Under the pieces are notes generated by a model, which saw nothing but the letters and a program-made list of their open reading frames with translations, had not been told where the DNA came from and searched no databases. The translations under genes and the position numbers were made by a program. From NCBI RefSeq assembly GCF_041296385.1, contig NW_027183522.1, positions 124,001-188,000 of the forward strand: a stretch of 64,000 nucleotides of DNA, read 5' to 3'. Source of the stretch: Aphelocoma coerulescens (taxonomy: Eukaryota > Chordata > Aves > Passeriformes > Corvidae). Below, piece after piece: positions 12,772 through 25,542 of this stretch. Each line of letters begins with the position of its first letter. The stretch's first letter is position 1.

Positions 12772-14190
12772 CGCGGTGCTCTTTGCACGGTCCTTGTCAG
12801 CTCCAAGTACCCCCCCGCGCACGTTACAGGCTCATAAAGACCAAGGATGCGAGTAGCCGTCTCGCCCAGAAAAATGTACCGGCGCAAAAGCACGATCTTC
12901 GTTACCCGTTCTCGTCGGCCAGACGGTTGTGCTCTGTCGAAAGGCTTGGACACCTAAACACTCCCGCGCTGCTTTCCCGGCACATTTCTCTAAGCGGAGA
13001 GCTAGACGGGCAGTTCGGACCCCATCGAAACAGAAGGAGAATGATTCTACCTGGAGCTGAGGCAAATCCGTGCACAGCACATGCTGCGTGCCAGCACTGT
13101 ACACGCTGAGGAGCAGCAAAGCTGAGTGCCACCGCTGGGCTTCAGTTCTCTCCAGACGGCAGAAGGCGAAGATTGAAGCCGCAGAGCACGGGGCTTCTGT
13201 GTGCTCGGCACCGTCTTTCCAAAGCCCAGGCAAACGCGCCTTCACAAGCCCGCTCAGCCGAGAATACGCTGGCTGGCTCGGGAAGTAAACGCGCAGCCCT
13301 TCGACTTCGTCCCACAACCTGGCTAGAAAGCAGTTTCTTACAGCTTCCGTGTTGCAGAGTCCCTGCAGCTTGAGCTCACCCCGAAGGACGCGTCAAAAAA
13401 GGAGGCGTTCTTGAAGCCCCCCTTCTCCAAGCACAAACACACTGAGGCTCTGCAGCTTCCTTCTCAGATGGCCATGCCGTCACACTGGTCGCGCTGGCAT
13501 TACCGTTGCCAGCTTCCAGCAGCTGCTAGCATGCAAAAGGGCTCGAGAAGTAAAAGGCAGTGCTGTGCTGCACCTTCGCCTTCGCACGCGTAAGCCACGT
13601 AAGTGCACTGTGTACTTGTCTCCTCTGCTTGCATCTACCGGGATACTTAATTCTCTGCATCTCGGAGCCTAAAGGTAAGAGCAGCTGTTTCCACAGAAGC
13701 TGGCTGGTGCTATAGGTAGCAGCACAAGCAGCTGTCTTTGGAGTTCCTTCTGCTGCTGCTAGCGTGACTTTTCCAGGCAAGCGAGTGGCAGCCACGCTTT
13801 CCCTGCAGCCCGTAGGATGCGCACACAAGCCATGTGCACGGCAGCTTCGTTCTTTGCTTTTTGTAACGCGTCGCGCTTTCATTGCCCCGGAGGCGAAGAG
13901 TCGTCTGCTTCTCGCACAGAAAGCTCTGCCGGCAGAGGGGCGCACCAGAGCACTGCTTCTTTTGGAACACGCCTGGCCCATACACACAATCCCTCTCAGC
14001 GCTACGTGGCACCACACTCTGCCTCTCCTGTGCTCCGCATCTAAACGGAAAGGCCCTCGGCTACGTCGCGCACAGAGAACTGTGCCAGAACAACGCGCTT
14101 CCCGGCGCTGGCCCCTGCGGCTCGGAGAAACTTGGATTTGCACCACATTCCCGGGCAGCCCCCTTTACAAGCTGCACAGCGCCCTCGGAT
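12772..14190. repeat. Unit U10, the most divergent unit
   Basis: p252 C, p607 A, p1145 A (13916). A CpG transition gives T at 13855 (p1084). Three adjacent bases GCC are replaced by TTT at 13961-13963 (p1190-1192), the only multi-base substitution noticed in the array. These changes sit within about 110 bp of each other. Confidence 0.95.
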
Positions 14191-15609
14191 CGCGGTGCTC
14201 TTTGCACGGTCCTTGTCAGCTCCAAGTACCCCCCCGCGCACGTTACAGGCTCATAAAGACCAAGGATGCGAGTAGCCGTCTCGCCCAGAAAAATGTACCG
14301 GCGCAAAAGCACGATCTTCGTTACCCGTTCTCGTCGGCCAGACGGTTGTGCTCTGTCGAAAGGCTTGGACACCTAAACACTCCCGCGCTGCTTTCCCGGC
14401 ACATTTCTCTAAGCGGAGAGCTAGACGGGCAGTTCGGACCCCATCGAAACAGAAGGAGAATGATTCTACCTGGAGCTGAGGCAAATCCGTGCACAGCACA
14501 TGCTGCGTGCCAGCACTGTACACGCTGAGGAGCAGCAAAGCTGAGTGCCACCGCTGGGCTTCAGTTCTCTCCAGACGGCAGAAGGCGAAGATTGAAGCCG
14601 CAGAGCACGGGGCTTCTGTGTGCTCGGCACCGTCTTTCCAAAGCCCAGGCAAACGCGCCTTCACAAGCCCGCTCAGCCGAGAATACGCTGGCTGGCTCGG
14701 GAAGTAAACGCGCAGCCCTTCGACTTCGTCCCACAACCTGGCTAGAAAGCAGTTTCTTACAGCTTCCGTGTTGCAGAGTCCCTGCAGCTTGAGCTCACCC
14801 CGAAGGACGCGTCAAAAAAGGAGGCGTTCTTGAAGCCCCCCTTCTCCAAGCACAAACACACTGAGGCTCTGCAGCTTCCTTCTCAGATGGCCATGCCGTC
14901 ACACTGGTCGCGCTGGCATTACCGTTGCCAGCTTCCAGCAGCTGCTAGCATGCAAAAGGGCTCGAGAAGTAAAAGGCAGTGCTGTGCTGCACCTTCGCCT
15001 TCGCACGCGTAAGCCACGTAAGTGCACTGTGTACTTGTCTCCTCTGCTTGCATCTACCGGGATACTTAATTCTCTGCATCTCGGAGCCTAAAGGTAAGAG
15101 CAGCTGTTTCCACAGAAGCTGGCTGGTGCTATAGGTAGCAGCACAAGCAGCTGTCTTTGGAGTTCCTTCTGCTGCTGCTAGCGTGACTTTTCCAGGCAAG
15201 CGAGTGGCAGCCACGCTTTCCCTGCAGCCCGTAGGATGCGCACACAAGCCATGTGCACGGCAGCTTCGTTCTTCGCTTTTTGTAACGCGTCGCGCTTTCA
15301 TTGCCCCGGAGGCGAAGAGTCGTCTGCTTCTCGCCCAGAAAGCTCTGCCGGCAGAGGGGCGCACCAGAGCACTGCTTCTGCCGGAACACGCCTGGCCCAT
15401 ACACACAATCCCTCTCAGCGCTACGTGGCACCACACTCTGCCTCTCCTGTGCTCCGCATCTAAACGGAAAGGCCCTCGGCTACGTCGCGCACAGAGAACT
15501 GTGCCAGAACAACGCGCTTCCCGGCGCTGGCCCCTGCGGCTCGGAGAAACTTGGATTTGCACCACATTCCCGGGCAGCCCCCTTTACAAGCTGCACAGCG
15601 CCCTCGGAT
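14191..15609. repeat. Unit U11
   Basis: p252 C, p607 A, p1145 C. No private variant noticed. Confidence 0.95.
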
Positions 15610-17028
15610 CGCGGTGCTCTTTGCACGGTCCTTGTCAGCTCCAAGTACCCCCCCGCGCACGTTACAGGCTCATAAAGACCAAGGATGCGAGTAGCCGTCT
15701 CGCCCAGAAAAATGTACCGGCGCAAAAGCACGATCTTCGTTACCCGTTCTCGTCGGCCAGACGGTTGTGCTCTGTCGAAAGGCTTGGACACCTAAACACT
15801 CCCGCGCTGCTTTCCCGGCACATTTCTCTAAGCGGAGAGCTAGACGGGCAGTTCGGACCCCATCGAAACAGAAGGAGAATGATTCTACCTGGAGCTGAGG
15901 CAAATCCGTGCACAGCACATGCTGCGTGCCAGCACTGTACACGCTGAGGAGCAGCAAAGCTGAGTGCCACCGCTGGGCTTCAGTTCTCTCCAGACGGCAG
16001 AAGGCGAAGATTGAAGCCGCAGAGCACGGGGCTTCTGTGTGCTCGGCACCGTCTTTCCAAAGCCCAGGCAAACGCGCCTTCACAAGCCCGCTCAGCCGAG
16101 AATACGCTGGCTGGCTCGGGAAGTAAACGCGCAGCCCTTCGACTTCGTCCCACAACCTGGCTAGAAAGCAGTTTCTTACAGCTTCCGTGTTGCAGAGTCC
16201 CTGCAGCTTGAGCTCACCCCGAAGGACGCGTCAAAAAAGGAGGCGTTCTTGAAGCCCCCCTTCTCCAAGCACAAACACACTGAGGCTCTGCAGCTTCCTT
16301 CTCAGATGGCCATGCCGTCACACTGGTCGCGCTGGCATTACCGTTGCCAGCTTCCAGCAGCTGCTAGCATGCAAAAGGGCTCGAGAAGTAAAAGGCAGTG
16401 CTGTGCTGCACCTTCGCCTTCGCACGCGTAAGCCACGTAAGTGCACTGTGTACTTGTCTCCTCTGCTTGCATCTACCGGGATACTTAATTCTCTGCATCT
16501 CGGAGCCTAAAGGTAAGAGCAGCTGTTTCCACAGAAGCTGGCTGGTGCTATAGGTAGCAGCACAAGCAGCTGTCTTTGGAGTTCCTTCTGCTGCTGCTAG
16601 CGTGACTTTTCCAGGCAAGCGAGTGGCAGCCACGCTTTCCCTGCAGCCCGTAGGATGCGCACACAAGCCATGTGCACGGCAGCTTCGTTCTTCGCTTTTT
16701 GTAACGCGTCGCGCTTTCATTGCCCCGGAGGCGAAGAGTCGTCTGCTTCTCGCACAGAAAGCTCTGCCGGCAGAGGGGCGCACCAGAGCACTGCTTCTGC
16801 CGGAACACGCCTGGCCCATACACACAATCCCTCTCAGCGCTACGTGGCACCACACTCTGCCTCTCCTGTGCTCCGCATCTAAACGGAAAGGCCCTCGGCT
16901 ACGTCGCGCACAGAGAACTGTGCCAGAACAACGCGCTTCCCGGCGCTGGCCCCTGCGGCTCGGAGAAACTTGGATTTGCACCACATTCCCGGGCAGCCCC
17001 CTTTACAAGCTGCACAGCGCCCTCGGAT
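15610..17028. repeat. Unit U12
   Basis: p252 C, p607 A, p1145 A (16754), the last p1145 A before U39. Confidence 0.95.
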
Positions 17029-18447
17029 CGCGGTGCTCTTTGCACGGTCCTTGTCAGCTCCAAGTACCCCCCCGCGCACGTTACAGGCTCATAAAGACCA
17101 AGGATGCGAGTAGCCGTCTCGCCCAGAAAAATGTACCGGCGCAAAAGCACGATCTTCGTTACCCGTTCTCGTCGGCCAGACGGTTGTGCTCTGTCGAAAG
17201 GCTTGGACACCTAAACACTCCCGCGCTGCTTTCCCGGCACATTTCTCTAAGCGGAGAGCTAGACGGGCAGTTCGGACCCCATCGAAACAGAAGGAGAATG
17301 ATTCTACCTGGAGCTGAGGCAAATCCGTGCACAGCACATGCTGCGTGCCAGCACTGTACACGCTGAGGAGCAGCAAAGCTGAGTGCCACCGCTGGGCTTC
17401 AGTTCTCTCCAGACGGCAGAAGGCGAAGATTGAAGCCGCAGAGCACGGGGCTTCTGTGTGCTCGGCACCGTCTTTCCAAAGCCCAGGCAAACGCGCCTTC
17501 ACAAGCCCGCTCAGCCGAGAATACGCTGGCTGGCTCGGGAAGTAAACGCGCAGCCCTTCGACTTCGTCCCACAACCTGGCTAGAAAGCAGTTTCTTACAG
17601 CTTCCGTGTTGCAGAGTCCCTGCAGCTTGAGCTCACCCCGAAGGACGCGTCAAAAAAGGAGGCGTTCTTGAAGCCCCCCTTCTCCAAGCACAAACACACT
17701 GAGGCTCTGCAGCTTCCTTCTCAGATGGCCATGCCGTCACACTGGTCGCGCTGGCATTACCGTTGCCAGCTTCCAGCAGCTGCTAGCATGCAAAAGGGCT
17801 CGAGAAGTAAAAGGCAGTGCTGTGCTGCACCTTCGCCTTTGCACGCGTAAGCCACGTAAGTGCACTGTGTACTTGTCTCCTCTGCTTGCATCTACCGGGA
17901 TACTTAATTCTCTGCATCTCGGAGCCTAAAGGTAAGAGCAGCTGTTTCCACAGAAGCTGGCTGGTGCTATAGGTAGCAGCACAAGCAGCTGTCTTTGGAG
18001 TTCCTTCTGCTGCTGCTAGCGTGACTTTTCCAGGCAAGCGAGTGGCAGCCACGCTTTCCCTGCAGCCCGTAGGATGCGCACACAAGCCATGTGCACGGCA
18101 GCTTCGTTCTTCGCTTTTTGTAACGCGTCGCGCTTTCATTGCCCCGGAGGCGAAGAGTCGTCTGCTTCTCGCCCAGAAAGCTCTGCCGGCAGAGGGGCGC
18201 ACCAGAGCACTGCTTCTGCCGGAACACGCCTGGCCCATACACACAATCCCTCTCAGCGCTACGTGGCACCACACTCTGCCTCTCCTGTGCTCCGCATCTA
18301 AACGGAAAGGCCCTCGGCTACGTCGCGCACAGAGAACTGTGCCAGAACAACGCGCTTCCCGGCGCTGGCCCCTGCGGCTCGGAGAAACTTGGATTTGCAC
18401 CACATTCCCGGGCAGCCCCCTTTACAAGCTGCACAGCGCCCTCGGAT
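17029..18447. repeat. Unit U13
   Basis: p252 C, p607 A, p1145 C. Private CpG transition T at 17840 (p812). Its T at 18057 (p1029) limits the 11-unit duplication on the left. Confidence 0.95.
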
Positions 18448-19866
18448 CGCGGTGCTCTTTGCACGGTCCTTGTCAGCTCCAAGTACCCCCCCGCGCACGT
18501 TACAGGCTCATAAAGACCAAGGATGCGAGTAGCCGTCTCGCCCAGAAAAATGTACCGGCGCAAAAGCACGATCTTCGTTACCCGTTCTCGTCGGCCAGAC
18601 GGTTGTGCTCTGTCGAAAGGCTTGGACACCTAAACACTCCCGCGCTGCTTTCCCGGCACATTTCTCTAAGCGGAGAGCTAGACGGGCAGTTCGGACCCCA
18701 TCGAAACAGAAGGAGAATGATTCTACCTGGAGCTGAGGCAAATCCGTGCACAGCACATGCTGCGTGCCAGCACTGTACACGCTGAGGAGCAGCAAAGCTG
18801 AGTGCCACCGCTGGGCTTCAGTTCTCTCCAGACGGCAGAAGGCGAAGATTGAAGCCGCAGAGCACGGGGCTTCTGTGTGCTCGGCACCGTCTTTCCAAAG
18901 CCCAGGCAAACGCGCCTTCACAAGCCCGCTCAGCCGAGAATACGCTGGCTGGCTCGGGAAGTAAACGCGCAGCCCTTCGACTTCGTCCCACAACCTGGCT
19001 AGAAAGCAGTTTCTTACAGCTTCCGTGTTGCAGAGTCCCTGCAGCTTGAGCTCCCCCCGAAGGACGCGTCAAAAAAGGAGGCGTTCTTGAAGCCCCCCTT
19101 CTCCAAGCACAAACACACTGAGGCTCTGCAGCTTCCTTCTCAGATGGCCATGCCGTCACACTGGTCGCGCTGGCATTACCGTTGCCAGCTTCCAGCAGCT
19201 GCTAGCATGCAAAAGGGCTCGAGAAGTAAAAGGCAGTGCTGTGCTGCACCTTCGCCTTCGCACGCGTAAGCCACGTAAGTGCACTGTGTACTTGTCTCCT
19301 CTGCTTGCATCTACCGGGATACTTAATTCTCTGCATCTCGGAGCCTAAAGGTAAGAGCAGCTGTTTCCACAGAAGCTGGCTGGTGCTATAGGTAGCAGCA
19401 CAAGCAGCTGTCTTTGGAGTTCCTTCTGCTGCTGCTAGCGTGACTTTTCCAGGCAAGCGAGTGGCAGCCACGCTTTCCCTGCAGCCCGTAGGATGCGCAC
19501 ACAAGCCATGTGCACGGCAGCTTCGTTCTTCGCTTTTTGTAACGCGTCGCGCTTTCATTGCCCCGGAGGCGAAGAGTCGTCTGCTTCTCGCCCAGAAAGC
19601 TCTGCCGGCAGAGGGGCGCACCAGAGCACTGCTTCTGCCGGAACACGCCTGGCCCATACACACAATCCCTCTCAGCGCTACGTGGCACCACACTCTGCCT
19701 CTCCTGTGCTCCGCATCTAAACGGAAAGGCCCTCGGCTACGTCGCGCACAGAGAACTGTGCCAGAACAACGCGCTTCCCGGCGCTGGCCCCTGCGGCTCG
19801 GAGAAACTTGGATTTGCACCACATTCCCGGGCAGCCCCCTTTACAAGCTGCACAGCGCCCTCGGAT
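18448..19866. repeat. Unit U14
   Basis: p607 C (19054), p252 C, p1145 C. Partner of U25. Confidence 0.95.
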
Positions 19867-21285
19867 CGCGGTGCTCTTTGCACGGTCCTTGTCAGCTCCA
19901 AGTACCCCCCCGCGCACGTTACAGGCTCATAAAGACCAAGGATGCGAGTAGCCGTCTCGCCCAGAAAAATGTACCGGCGCAAAAGCACGATCTTCGTTAC
20001 CCGTTCTCGTCGGCCAGACGGTTGTGCTCTGTCGAAAGGCTTGGACACCTAAACACTCCCGCGCTGCTTTCCCGGCACATTTCTCTAAGCGGAGAGCTAG
20101 ACGGGCAGTTCGGACCCCATCGAAACAGAAGGAGAATGATTCTACCTGGAGCTGAGGCAAATCCGTGCACAGCACATGCTGCGTGCCAGCACTGTACACG
20201 CTGAGGAGCAGCAAAGCTGAGTGCCACCGCTGGGCTTCAGTTCTCTCCAGACGGCAGAAGGCGAAGATTGAAGCCGCAGAGCACGGGGCTTCTGTGTGCT
20301 CGGCACCGTCTTTCCAAAGCCCAGGCAAACGCGCCTTCACAAGCCCGCTCAGCCGAGAATACGCTGGCTGGCTCGGGAAGTAAACGCGCAGCCCTTCGAC
20401 TTCGTCCCACAACCTGGCTAGAAAGCAGTTTCTTACAGCTTCCGTGTTGCAGAGTCCCTGCAGCTTGAGCTCACCCCGAAGGACGCGTCAAAAAAGGAGG
20501 CGTTCTTGAAGCCCCCCTTCTCCAAGCACAAACACACTGAGGCTCTGCAGCTTCCTTCTCAGATGGCCATGCCGTCACACTGGTCGCGCTGGCATTACCG
20601 TTGCCAGCTTCCAGCAGCTGCTAGCATGCAAAAGGGCTCGAGAAGTAAAAGGCAGTGCTGTGCTGCACCTTCGCCTTCGCACGCGTAAGCCACGTAAGTG
20701 CACTGTGTACTTGTCTCCTCTGCTTGCATCTACCGGGATACTTAATTCTCTGCATCTCGGAGCCTAAAGGTAAGAGCAGCTGTTTCCACAGAAGCTGGCT
20801 GGTGCTATAGGTAGCAGCACAAGCAGCTGTCTTTGGAGTTCCTTCTGCTGCTGCTAGCGTGACTTTTCCAGGCAAGCGAGTGGCAGCCACGCTTTCCCTG
20901 CAGCCCGTAGGATGCGCACACAAGCCATGTGCACGGCAGCTTCGTTCTTCGCTTTTTGTAACGCGTCGCGCTTTCATTGCCCCGGAGGCGAAGAGTCGTC
21001 TGCTTCTCGCCCAGAAAGCTCTGCCGGCAGAGGGGCGCACCAGAGCACTGCTTCTGCCGGAACACGCCTGGCCCATACACACAATCCCTCTCAGCGCTAC
21101 GTGGCACCACACTCTGCCTCTCCTGTGCTCCGCATCTAAACGGAAAGGCCCTCGGCTACGTCGCGCACAGAGAACTGTGCCAGAACAACGCGCTTCCCGG
21201 CGCTGGCCCCTGCGGCTCGGAGAAACTTGGATTTGCACCACATTCCCGGGCAGCCCCCTTTACAAGCTGCACAGCGCCCTCGGAT
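19867..21285. repeat. Unit U15
   Basis: p607 A, p252 C, p1145 C. Partner of U26. Confidence 0.95.
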
Positions 21286-22704
21286 CGCGGTGCTCTTTGC
21301 ACGGTCCTTGTCAGCTCCAAGTACCCCCCCGCGCACGTTACAGGCTCATAAAGACCAAGGATGCGAGTAGCCGTCTCGCCCAGAAAAATGTACCGGCGCA
21401 AAAGCACGATCTTCGTTACCCGTTCTCGTCGGCCAGACGGTTGTGCTCTGTCGAAAGGCTTGGACACCTAAACACTCCCGCGCTGCTTTCCCGGCACATT
21501 TCTCTAAGCGGAGAGCTAGACGGGCAGTTCGGACCCCATCGAAACAGAAGGAGAATGATTCTACCTGGAGCTGAGGCAAATCCGTGCACAGCACATGCTG
21601 CGTGCCAGCACTGTACACGCTGAGGAGCAGCAAAGCTGAGTGCCACCGCTGGGCTTCAGTTCTCTCCAGACGGCAGAAGGCGAAGATTGAAGCCGCAGAG
21701 CACGGGGCTTCTGTGTGCTCGGCACCGTCTTTCCAAAGCCCAGGCAAACGCGCCTTCACAAGCCCGCTCAGCCGAGAATACGCTGGCTGGCTCGGGAAGT
21801 AAACGCGCAGCCCTTCGACTTCGTCCCACAACCTGGCTAGAAAGCAGTTTCTTACAGCTTCCGTGTTGCAGAGTCCCTGCAGCTTGAGCTCCCCCCGAAG
21901 GACGCGTCAAAAAAGGAGGCGTTCTTGAAGCCCCCCTTCTCCAAGCACAAACACACTGAGGCTCTGCAGCTTCCTTCTCAGATGGCCATGCCGTCACACT
22001 GGTCGCGCTGGCATTACCGTTGCCAGCTTCCAGCAGCTGCTAGCATGCAAAAGGGCTCGAGAAGTAAAAGGCAGTGCTGTGCTGCACCTTCGCCTTCGCA
22101 CGCGTAAGCCACGTAAGTGCACTGTGTACTTGTCTCCTCTGCTTGCATCTACCGGGATACTTAATTCTCTGCATCTCGGAGCCTAAAGGTAAGAGCAGCT
22201 GTTTCCACAGAAGCTGGCTGGTGCTATAGGTAGCAGCACAAGCAGCTGTCTTTGGAGTTCCTTCTGCTGCTGCTAGCGTGACTTTTCCAGGCAAGCGAGT
22301 GGCAGCCACGCTTTCCCTGCAGCCCGTAGGATGCGCACACAAGCCATGTGCACGGCAGCTTCGTTCTTCGCTTTTTGTAACGCGTCGCGCTTTCATTGCC
22401 CCGGAGGCGAAGAGTCGTCTGCTTCTCGCCCAGAAAGCTCTGCCGGCAGAGGGGCGCACCAGAGCACTGCTTCTGCCGGAACACGCCTGGCCCATACACA
22501 CAATCCCTCTCAGCGCTACGTGGCACCACACTCTGCCTCTCCTGTGCTCCGCATCTAAACGGAAAGGCCCTCGGCTACGTCGCGCACAGAGAACTGTGCC
22601 AGAACAACGCGCTTCCCGGCGCTGGCCCCTGCGGCTCGGAGAAACTTGGATTTGCACCACATTCCCGGGCAGCCCCCTTTACAAGCTGCACAGCGCCCTC
22701 GGAT
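21286..22704. repeat. Unit U16
   Basis: p607 C (21892), p252 C, p1145 C. Partner of U27 (C at 37501). Confidence 0.95.
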
Positions 22705-24123
22705 CGCGGTGCTCTTTGCACGGTCCTTGTCAGCTCCAAGTACCCCCCCGCGCACGTTACAGGCTCATAAAGACCAAGGATGCGAGTAGCCGTCTCGCCC
22801 AGAAAAATGTACCGGCGCAAAAGCACGATCTTCGTTACCCGTTCTCGTCGGCCAGACGGTTGTGCTCTGTCGAAAGGCTTGGACACCTAAACACTCCCGC
22901 GCTGCTTTCCCGGCACATTTCTCTAAGCGGAGAGCTAGACGGGCAGTTCGGACCCCATCGAAACAGAAGGAGAATGATTCTACCTGGAGCTGAGGCAAAT
23001 CCGTGCACAGCACATGCTGCGTGCCAGCACTGTACACGCTGAGGAGCAGCAAAGCTGAGTGCCACCGCTGGGCTTCAGTTCTCTCCAGACGGCAGAAGGC
23101 GAAGATTGAAGCCGCAGAGCACGGGGCTTCTGTGTGCTCGGCACCGTCTTTCCAAAGCCCAGGCAAACGCGCCTTCACAAGCCCGCTCAGCCGAGAATAC
23201 GCTGGCTGGCTCGGGAAGTAAACGCGCAGCCCTTCGACTTCGTCCCACAACCTGGCTAGAAAGCAGTTTCTTACAGCTTCCGTGTTGCAGAGTCCCTGCA
23301 GCTTGAGCTCACCCCGAAGGACGCGTCAAAAAAGGAGGCGTTCTTGAAGCCCCCCTTCTCCAAGCACAAACACACTGAGGCTCTGCAGCTTCCTTCTCAG
23401 ATGGCCATGCCGTCACACTGGTCGCGCTGGCATTACCGTTGCCAGCTTCCAGCAGCTGCTAGCATGCAAAAGGGCTCGAGAAGTAAAAGGCAGTGCTGTG
23501 CTGCACCTTCGCCTTCGCACGCGTAAGCCACGTAAGTGCACTGTGTACTTGTCTCCTCTGCTTGCATCTACCGGGATACTTAATTCTCTGCATCTCGGAG
23601 CCTAAAGGTAAGAGCAGCTGTTTCCACAGAAGCTGGCTGGTGCTATAGGTAGCAGCACAAGCAGCTGTCTTTGGAGTTCCTTCTGCTGCTGCTAGCGTGA
23701 CTTTTCCAGGCAAGCGAGTGGCAGCCACGCTTTCCCTGCAGCCCGTAGGATGCGCACACAAGCCATGTGCACGGCAGCTTCGTTCTTCGCTTTTTGTAAC
23801 GCGTCGCGCTTTCATTGCCCCGGAGGCGAAGAGTCGTCTGCTTCTCGCCCAGAAAGCTCTGCCGGCAGAGGGGCGCACCAGAGCACTGCTTCTGCCGGAA
23901 CACGCCTGGCCCATACACACAATCCCTCTCAGCGCTACGTGGCACCACACTCTGCCTCTCCTGTGCTCCGCATCTAAACGGAAAGGCCCTCGGCTACGTC
24001 GCGCACAGAGAACTGTGCCAGAACAACGCGCTTCCCGGCGCTGGCCCCTGCGGCTCGGAGAAACTTGGATTTGCACCACATTCCCGGGCAGCCCCCTTTA
24101 CAAGCTGCACAGCGCCCTCGGAT
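22705..24123. repeat. Unit U17
   Basis: p607 A, p252 C, p1145 C. Partner of U28. Confidence 0.95.
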
Positions 24124-25542
24124 CGCGGTGCTCTTTGCACGGTCCTTGTCAGCTCCAAGTACCCCCCCGCGCACGTTACAGGCTCATAAAGACCAAGGAT
24201 GCGAGTAGCCGTCTCGCCCAGAAAAATGTACCGGCGCAAAAGCACGATCTTCGTTACCCGTTCTCGTCGGCCAGACGGTTGTGCTCTGTCGAAAGGCTTG
24301 GACACCTAAACACTCCCGCGCTGCTTTCCCGGCACATTTCTCTAAGCGGAGAGCTAGACGGGCAGTTCGGACCCCATCGAAACAGAAGGAGAATGATTCT
24401 ACCTGGAGCTGAGGCAAATCCGTGCACAGCACATGCTGCGTGCCAGCACTGTACACGCTGAGGAGCAGCAAAGCTGAGTGCCACCGCTGGGCTTCAGTTC
24501 TCTCCAGACGGCAGAAGGCGAAGATTGAAGCCGCAGAGCACGGGGCTTCTGTGTGCTCGGCACCGTCTTTCCAAAGCCCAGGCAAACGCGCCTTCACAAG
24601 CCCGCTCAGCCGAGAATACGCTGGCTGGCTCGGGAAGTAAACGCGCAGCCCTTCGACTTCGTCCCACAACCTGGCTAGAAAGCAGTTTCTTACAGCTTCC
24701 GTGTTGCAGAGTCCCTGCAGCTTGAGCTCACCCCGAAGGACGCGTCAAAAAAGGAGGCGTTCTTGAAGCCCCCCTTCTCCAAGCACAAACACACTGAGGC
24801 TCTGCAGCTTCCTTCTCAGATGGCCATGCCGTCACACTGGTCGCGCTGGCATTACCGTTGCCAGCTTCCAGCAGCTGCTAGCATGCAAAAGGGCTCGAGA
24901 AGTAAAAGGCAGTGCTGTGCTGCACCTTCGCCTTCGCACGCGTAAGCCACGTAAGTGCACTGTGTACTTGTCTCCTCTGCTTGCATCTACCGGGATACTT
25001 AATTCTCTGCATCTCGGAGCCTAAAGGTAAGAGCAGCTGTTTCCACAGAAGCTGGCTGGTGCTATAGGTAGCAGCACAAGCAGCTGTCTTTGGAGTTCCT
25101 TCTGCTGCTGCTAGCGTGACTTTTCCAGGCAAGCGAGTGGCAGCCACGCTTTCCCTGCAGCCCGTAGGATGCGCACACAAGCCATGTGCACGGCAGCTTC
25201 GTTCTTCGCTTTTTGTAACGCGTCGCGCTTTCATTGCCCCGGAGGCGAAGAGTCGTCTGCTTCTCGCCCAGAAAGCTCTGCCGGCAGAGGGGCGCACCAG
25301 AGCACTGCTTCTGCCGGAACACGCCTGGCCCATACACACAATCCCTCTCAGCGCTACGTGGCACCACACTCTGCCTCTCCTGTGCTCCGCATCTAAACGG
25401 AAAGGCCCTCGGCTACGTCGCGCACAGAGAACTGTGCCAGAACAACGCGCTTCCCGGCGCTGGCCCCTGCGGCTCGGAGAAACTTGGATTTGCACCACAT
25501 TCCCGGGCATCCCCCTTTACAAGCTGCACAGCGCCCTCGGAT
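24124..25542. repeat. Unit U18
   Basis: p607 A. Barcode G-to-T at 25510 (p1387), shared only with U29. Confidence 0.95.

Larger units (their letters stand above)
8767..13854. repeat. U7-U9 segment, left copy of a dispersed duplication
   Basis: Barcodes C-to-A at 10768, C-to-T at 12450 and G-to-A at 12582, plus the T/A/A state of U7 at p252, p607 and p1145, are all found again 45,410 bases downstream (32 units plus 2 bp). The match is lost upstream between 8240 and 8766. Downstream, U10 has T at 13855 where U42 has the consensus C. The shared part is therefore about 3.5 units. Confidence 0.85.
1..18057. repeat. Zone A: mosaic units U1-U13
   Basis: This stretch mixes two alleles at each of three sites in different combinations from unit to unit. 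p252 T occurs in U2, U5, U6 and U7. p607 is C in U1-U4 and A from U5 to U13. p1145 A occurs in U2, U4, U6, U7, U10 and U12. Outside this zone p252 T and p1145 A appear only in U39, so these alleles mark a sequence family. Neighbouring units are often of different types, as expected from gene conversion or unequal exchange. The right boundary is placed at the last base that differs from the 11-unit block downstream (18057 against 33666), so it is approximate. Confidence 0.8.
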
